Positions 61,617 to 64,000 of a stretch of 64,000 nt of DNA are shown here, one piece after another (the first letter of the stretch is position 1; every line of letters begins with the position of its first letter). The notes under the pieces were generated by a model. The model saw only the letters and a program-made list of their open reading frames with translations, was not told the DNA's origin and searched no databases. The position numbers were made by a program, and so were the translations under genes. This DNA is from an uncultured Acetobacterium sp. (GTDB lineage Bacteria; Bacillota; Clostridia; Eubacteriales; Eubacteriaceae): NCBI RefSeq assembly GCF_963664135.1, contig NZ_OY760905.1, forward strand, positions 3,250,736-3,314,735, written 5' to 3'.

Positions 61617-62393
61617 ATGTCAAAAGTATTGGTAATAGCCGGGACAACAGATGCAAAAGCAGTCATTAAAAAACTATTGGAGATGAACCATGATACGGCG
61701 GTAACTGTTACTACCCGAATGGGGGGCGGGATGCTGGAGGAGTTTGAAAATCTGGATATTTATCAGGGAAAACTGAATAAAGATCATATTACGCAGTTAA
61801 TCAGAACCCTTAATCCGGCCTGTTTAATTGATGCGTCCAATCCATTTTCATCAGAAGTAACCCGAAATGCAATAAATGTTTGCAAATGCGAAGCGCTGCC
61901 CTATCTTCGTTTTGAACAGGAGCGGGTGAGTTACGAAGATGATCCGGAGATTAACAGTGTCAAGAATTATAGCGAAGCTTGCGATCAGCTGATCAATTGT
62001 GAAGGTAATATTCTGCTCACCCTGGGAAGCAATAAAATTGAAATTTTCACAAAAATTCCCGACTTTCAGGAACGGGTTTATCTGAGAGTCCTGCCGGACT
62101 GGAAGGTTCTATGTAAATGCGAAAAGCTGGGCTTTAATCCTAAAAATATCATCGCCATCAAGGGTCCCTATAACGAAGCTCTGAACATTGAATTGTTCAA
62201 ATACTGTAATGCATCGGTATTGGTAACAAAGGAAAGCGGCAACATGGGTGGGGTGGTGGACAAGATCAATGCCGCAAAAAAGCTGGGTATGAAGATCATC
62301 CTTGTCGATCGGATTGAAGCGTGCTGCAGTAACAAATTCAATTCGATTGAAGAGCTGCTAAAATGCGTCGACCGGATTGATGCCAATCATTGA
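61617..62393 (+). CDS. cobK: Precorrin-6A reductase CobK/CbiJ
   Basis: A 258-residue NAD(P)H-dependent reductase of the corrin ring pathway. The N-terminal VLVIAGTTDAKAVIKKLLE is the family's nucleotide-binding loop; SNPFSSEVTRNAI (with the DASNPF motif), LTLGSNKIEIF, IAIKGPYNEALNIE and VLVTKESGNMGGVVDKINAA are all typical. ATG 61617 follows GGAGGG closely; ATG 61614 overlaps it. It is the first gene of the riboswitch-controlled operon, which otherwise encodes transport components. Confidence 0.92.
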   Translation: MSKVLVIAGTTDAKAVIKKLLEMNHDTAVTVTTRMGGGMLEEFENLDIYQGKLNKDHITQLIRTLNPACLIDASNPFSSEVTRNAINVCKCEALPYLRFEQERVSYEDDPEINSVKNYSEACDQLINCEGNILLTLGSNKIEIFTKIPDFQERVYLRVLPDWKVLCKCEKLGFNPKNIIAIKGPYNEALNIELFKYCNASVLVTKESGNMGGVVDKINAAKKLGMKIILVDRIEACCSNKFNSIEELLKCVDRIDANH

Positions 62394-62443
62394 AACCGGC
62401 AATTGACAAAAGCAAAACAAGTATTGAAAGGGTTGGGTTACAG

Positions 62444-63328
62444 ATGGAAAATAGTTTAACTAAATGGATCAGCTTCTTTCGAGCTGGTAATAAAGGTGAG
62501 GATCAAAAGATTCATCATCAAGAGAAACACCATCATCGAATCGGACATAAACATGGGGAGGGTTCGGCTATTGACTTTTATGCTTATGCATCTAAAATCA
62601 GACACTGGAACCCGACCGTTAAAGTAATTTTTTCATTGATAACGCTGCTGCTCGTTATTCTGCTAAACAATCCCCTGGTGTCCCTTGTGGTGATAATAAG
62701 TATGGCTTATCTGACTGTCATCAAAGGCGGGCTACCCTTGGGAGACTATATTTCAGTGCTGATGATTCCGATCACCTTTATCATTTTGGGAACCATTGCC
62801 ATCGGCATTGATTTTTCCAGCCAGCCAATGGGGCAATTTAATCTGTTTATAGGTTTTGGATATGCGTTCACATCGGTTGGAAAACTTCAGGAAATGGCGT
62901 TTCTGATGCTGAAGGTTTTTGGCGCCATCAGTGCCATGATCATGATGACCTTATCGACACCGTCTTCTGAAATCATCGGGGTACTTCGAAAAGCCCATGT
63001 GCCCGAGCTGATTATTGAACTGATGAACCTGATTTACCGCTATATTTTTATTTTGCTGGATGTTTTTAACAACATGCGAAATTCGGCCGATTCCCGGCAG
63101 GGCTACTGCAATTTTAAAACATCCTGCTACACTTTTGGCAGTGTGGCCAGCAACATGCTGGTAGTTTCATTAAAAAAGGCCAACGCCTACTATACTGCCA
63201 TGGAAGCCAGAGGGTATGAAGGCAATCTTGTTTTTCTGGAGGAAGAAAAAAAGATGTCGCTGCGTCATCTGATCATTGGCGCCGCCTTTATAATTTTTCT
63301 GATTTTACTTGGGATTATGACACATTAG
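62444..63328 (+). CDS. cbiQ: Cobalt ECF transporter T component CbiQ with His-rich N-terminus
   Basis: Transmembrane coupling component of the cobalt transporter. Six or so helices are visible from residue 57 on, with the EcfT coupling motifs RNSADSRQGY and YTAMEARGYEG in the C-terminal half. The first 45 residues contain seven histidines (IHHQEKHHHRIGHKHGEG), absent from most EcfT proteins, and are likely cytoplasmic. ATG 62444 is taken; a TTG at 62390 overlapping the cobK stop would add 18 residues. No cbiM or cbiN gene lies before it. Confidence 0.87.
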   Translation: MENSLTKWISFFRAGNKGEDQKIHHQEKHHHRIGHKHGEGSAIDFYAYASKIRHWNPTVKVIFSLITLLLVILLNNPLVSLVVIISMAYLTVIKGGLPLGDYISVLMIPITFIILGTIAIGIDFSSQPMGQFNLFIGFGYAFTSVGKLQEMAFLMLKVFGAISAMIMMTLSTPSSEIIGVLRKAHVPELIIELMNLIYRYIFILLDVFNNMRNSADSRQGYCNFKTSCYTFGSVASNMLVVSLKKANAYYTAMEARGYEGNLVFLEEEKKMSLRHLIIGAAFIIFLILLGIMTH

Positions 63329-63341
63329 AAGGGATGAATAA

Positions 63342-64000
63342 ATGAGAGAACCAATACTTAAGGTGAGCAATCTTTATTATCGTTATGGAAACGGTAACCC
63401 GGCACTGGATGGTATCAGTGTGGATATTTATCAAGGTGAAAAAATTGCTGTGATCGGATCCAATGGCTCCGGTAAGTCGACCTTTTTTCTCAATGCCAAT
63501 GGCGTACTCAAGGCTGATCATGGCGAAATTAGCTATCAGGGAACCATCATCAATAAAAAGAATGTCAGAGAACTGCGAAAAAACATCGGCATTGTTTTTC
63601 AGGATGCCGATAACCAGATTATTGCGTCGACAGTAATGGCTGAGGTTGGTTTTGGACCGATGAATTTAAAACTACCAAAAGCAGAAGTCATCCAGCGGGT
63701 TGACGAGGCCCTGACCACTATGAATATTCTGGATTTTAAGGATCGACCGCCCCATTATTTAAGCGGCGGCGAAAAAAAGCGAGTGACCATCGCCGATGTT
63801 ATTGCGATGAAATCGGAGGTGATTATTTTCGACGAACCCACGGCGGCCCTGGATCCCCTCAATGCCCAGATGCTGGAAGAGGTTCTTGAGAAACTGGGCG
63901 CAGAAGGTAAAACCATGTTGATTTCCACCCATGACGTGGATTTTGCCTACCGCTGGGCAGAACGGGCGATTGTCTTTAATCAGGGTAAGATCATTGCCGA
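63342..64000 (+). CDS. cbiO: Cobalt ECF transporter ATPase CbiO, cut by the right edge
   Basis: The first 219 residues of an ECF-type ATPase; the frame stays open at the edge. It begins MREPILKVSNLYYRYGNGNP, with Walker A GSNGSGKST, the Q-loop FQDADNQIIASTV, the signature LSGGEKKRVTIA, Walker B VIIFDEPTAALDP and the H-loop STHD. The FQDADNQ sequence is typical of CbiO. GAAGGG precedes the ATG. It completes the T and A parts of the transporter in the riboswitch operon. Confidence 0.94.
   Translation, partial: MREPILKVSNLYYRYGNGNPALDGISVDIYQGEKIAVIGSNGSGKSTFFLNANGVLKADHGEISYQGTIINKKNVRELRKNIGIVFQDADNQIIASTVMAEVGFGPMNLKLPKAEVIQRVDEALTTMNILDFKDRPPHYLSGGEKKRVTIADVIAMKSEVIIFDEPTAALDPLNAQMLEEVLEKLGAEGKTMLISTHDVDFAYRWAERAIVFNQGKIIA

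Overview
The window is a low-GC chromosomal segment from a Gram-positive anaerobe of the Clostridia. The signs are a division and cell-wall cluster, an IspH-S1 ribosomal protein fusion, a T-box in front of alaS, the alaS-ireB-ruvX-DUF1292 block, RNase J, rubrerythrin, a small sirohaem/ferredoxin protein and a cobalamin-riboswitch operon. The style resembles Eubacteriaceae acetogens such as Acetobacterium; that is an inference from gene content, not a database match. There are no rRNA or tRNA genes, intact insertion sequences, prophage or CRISPR arrays.

Layout. 0-11 kb: division/cell-wall cluster (ftsL end, PASTA-containing PBP, murF, mraY, murD, ftsW, murG, ftsQ, ftsZ), with murE, murC, murB and ftsA missing. 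11-16 kb: nrdR, a Nudix hydrolase, an M50 peptidase behind a structured leader and a 35-codon ORF, scpA, scpB, rluB, an unknown protein and a YtqB-like methyltransferase. 16-21.7 kb: RpiR regulator, HI0933-type flavoprotein, cmk, plsC and the ispH-rpsA fusion. 21.8-26.3 kb: Rrf2 regulator, cysteine desulfurase, IscU scaffold, acetolactate decarboxylase, PRC-barrel protein and AI-2E-type permease. 26.3-38.5 kb: T-box/alaS, ireB, an iron-sulfur aldo/keto reductase, ruvX, DUF1292, sfsA, a Fur-family gene, RNase J, ylbF, mltG, an O-methyltransferase, a U32 peptidase and a deoxyribosyltransferase-like protein. 38.6-42.4 kb: an AT-rich accessory island with a LytTR response regulator lacking a kinase, a possible structured RNA, a broken small ORF and five membrane proteins. 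42.5-48 kb: sbcD, sbcC and a YgjP-like metallopeptidase. 48-56 kb: divergent MerR/MATE pair, GntR(YtrA)-ABC operon, sirohaem protein and a second ABC exporter. 56-59.7 kb: thioredoxin-domain protein, msrB, a zinc-ribbon protein and a rubrerythrin-like protein. 59.9-64 kb: an MFS transporter, then a cobalamin riboswitch controlling cobK, cbiQ and cbiO (cut by the right edge).

Most of the window is housekeeping. The places worth a second look are: the ispH-rpsA gene with an internal Shine-Dalgarno and in-frame ATG exactly at the domain boundary; the strongly folded leader plus small ORF before the M50 peptidase; the orphan LytTR island; the perfect palindromic operator of the GntR operon with a 24-bp perfect hairpin just upstream; the MerR-type 19-bp-spaced promoter; and the histidine-rich CbiQ in an operon without cbiM. 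No clearly new defence or mobile system was found.
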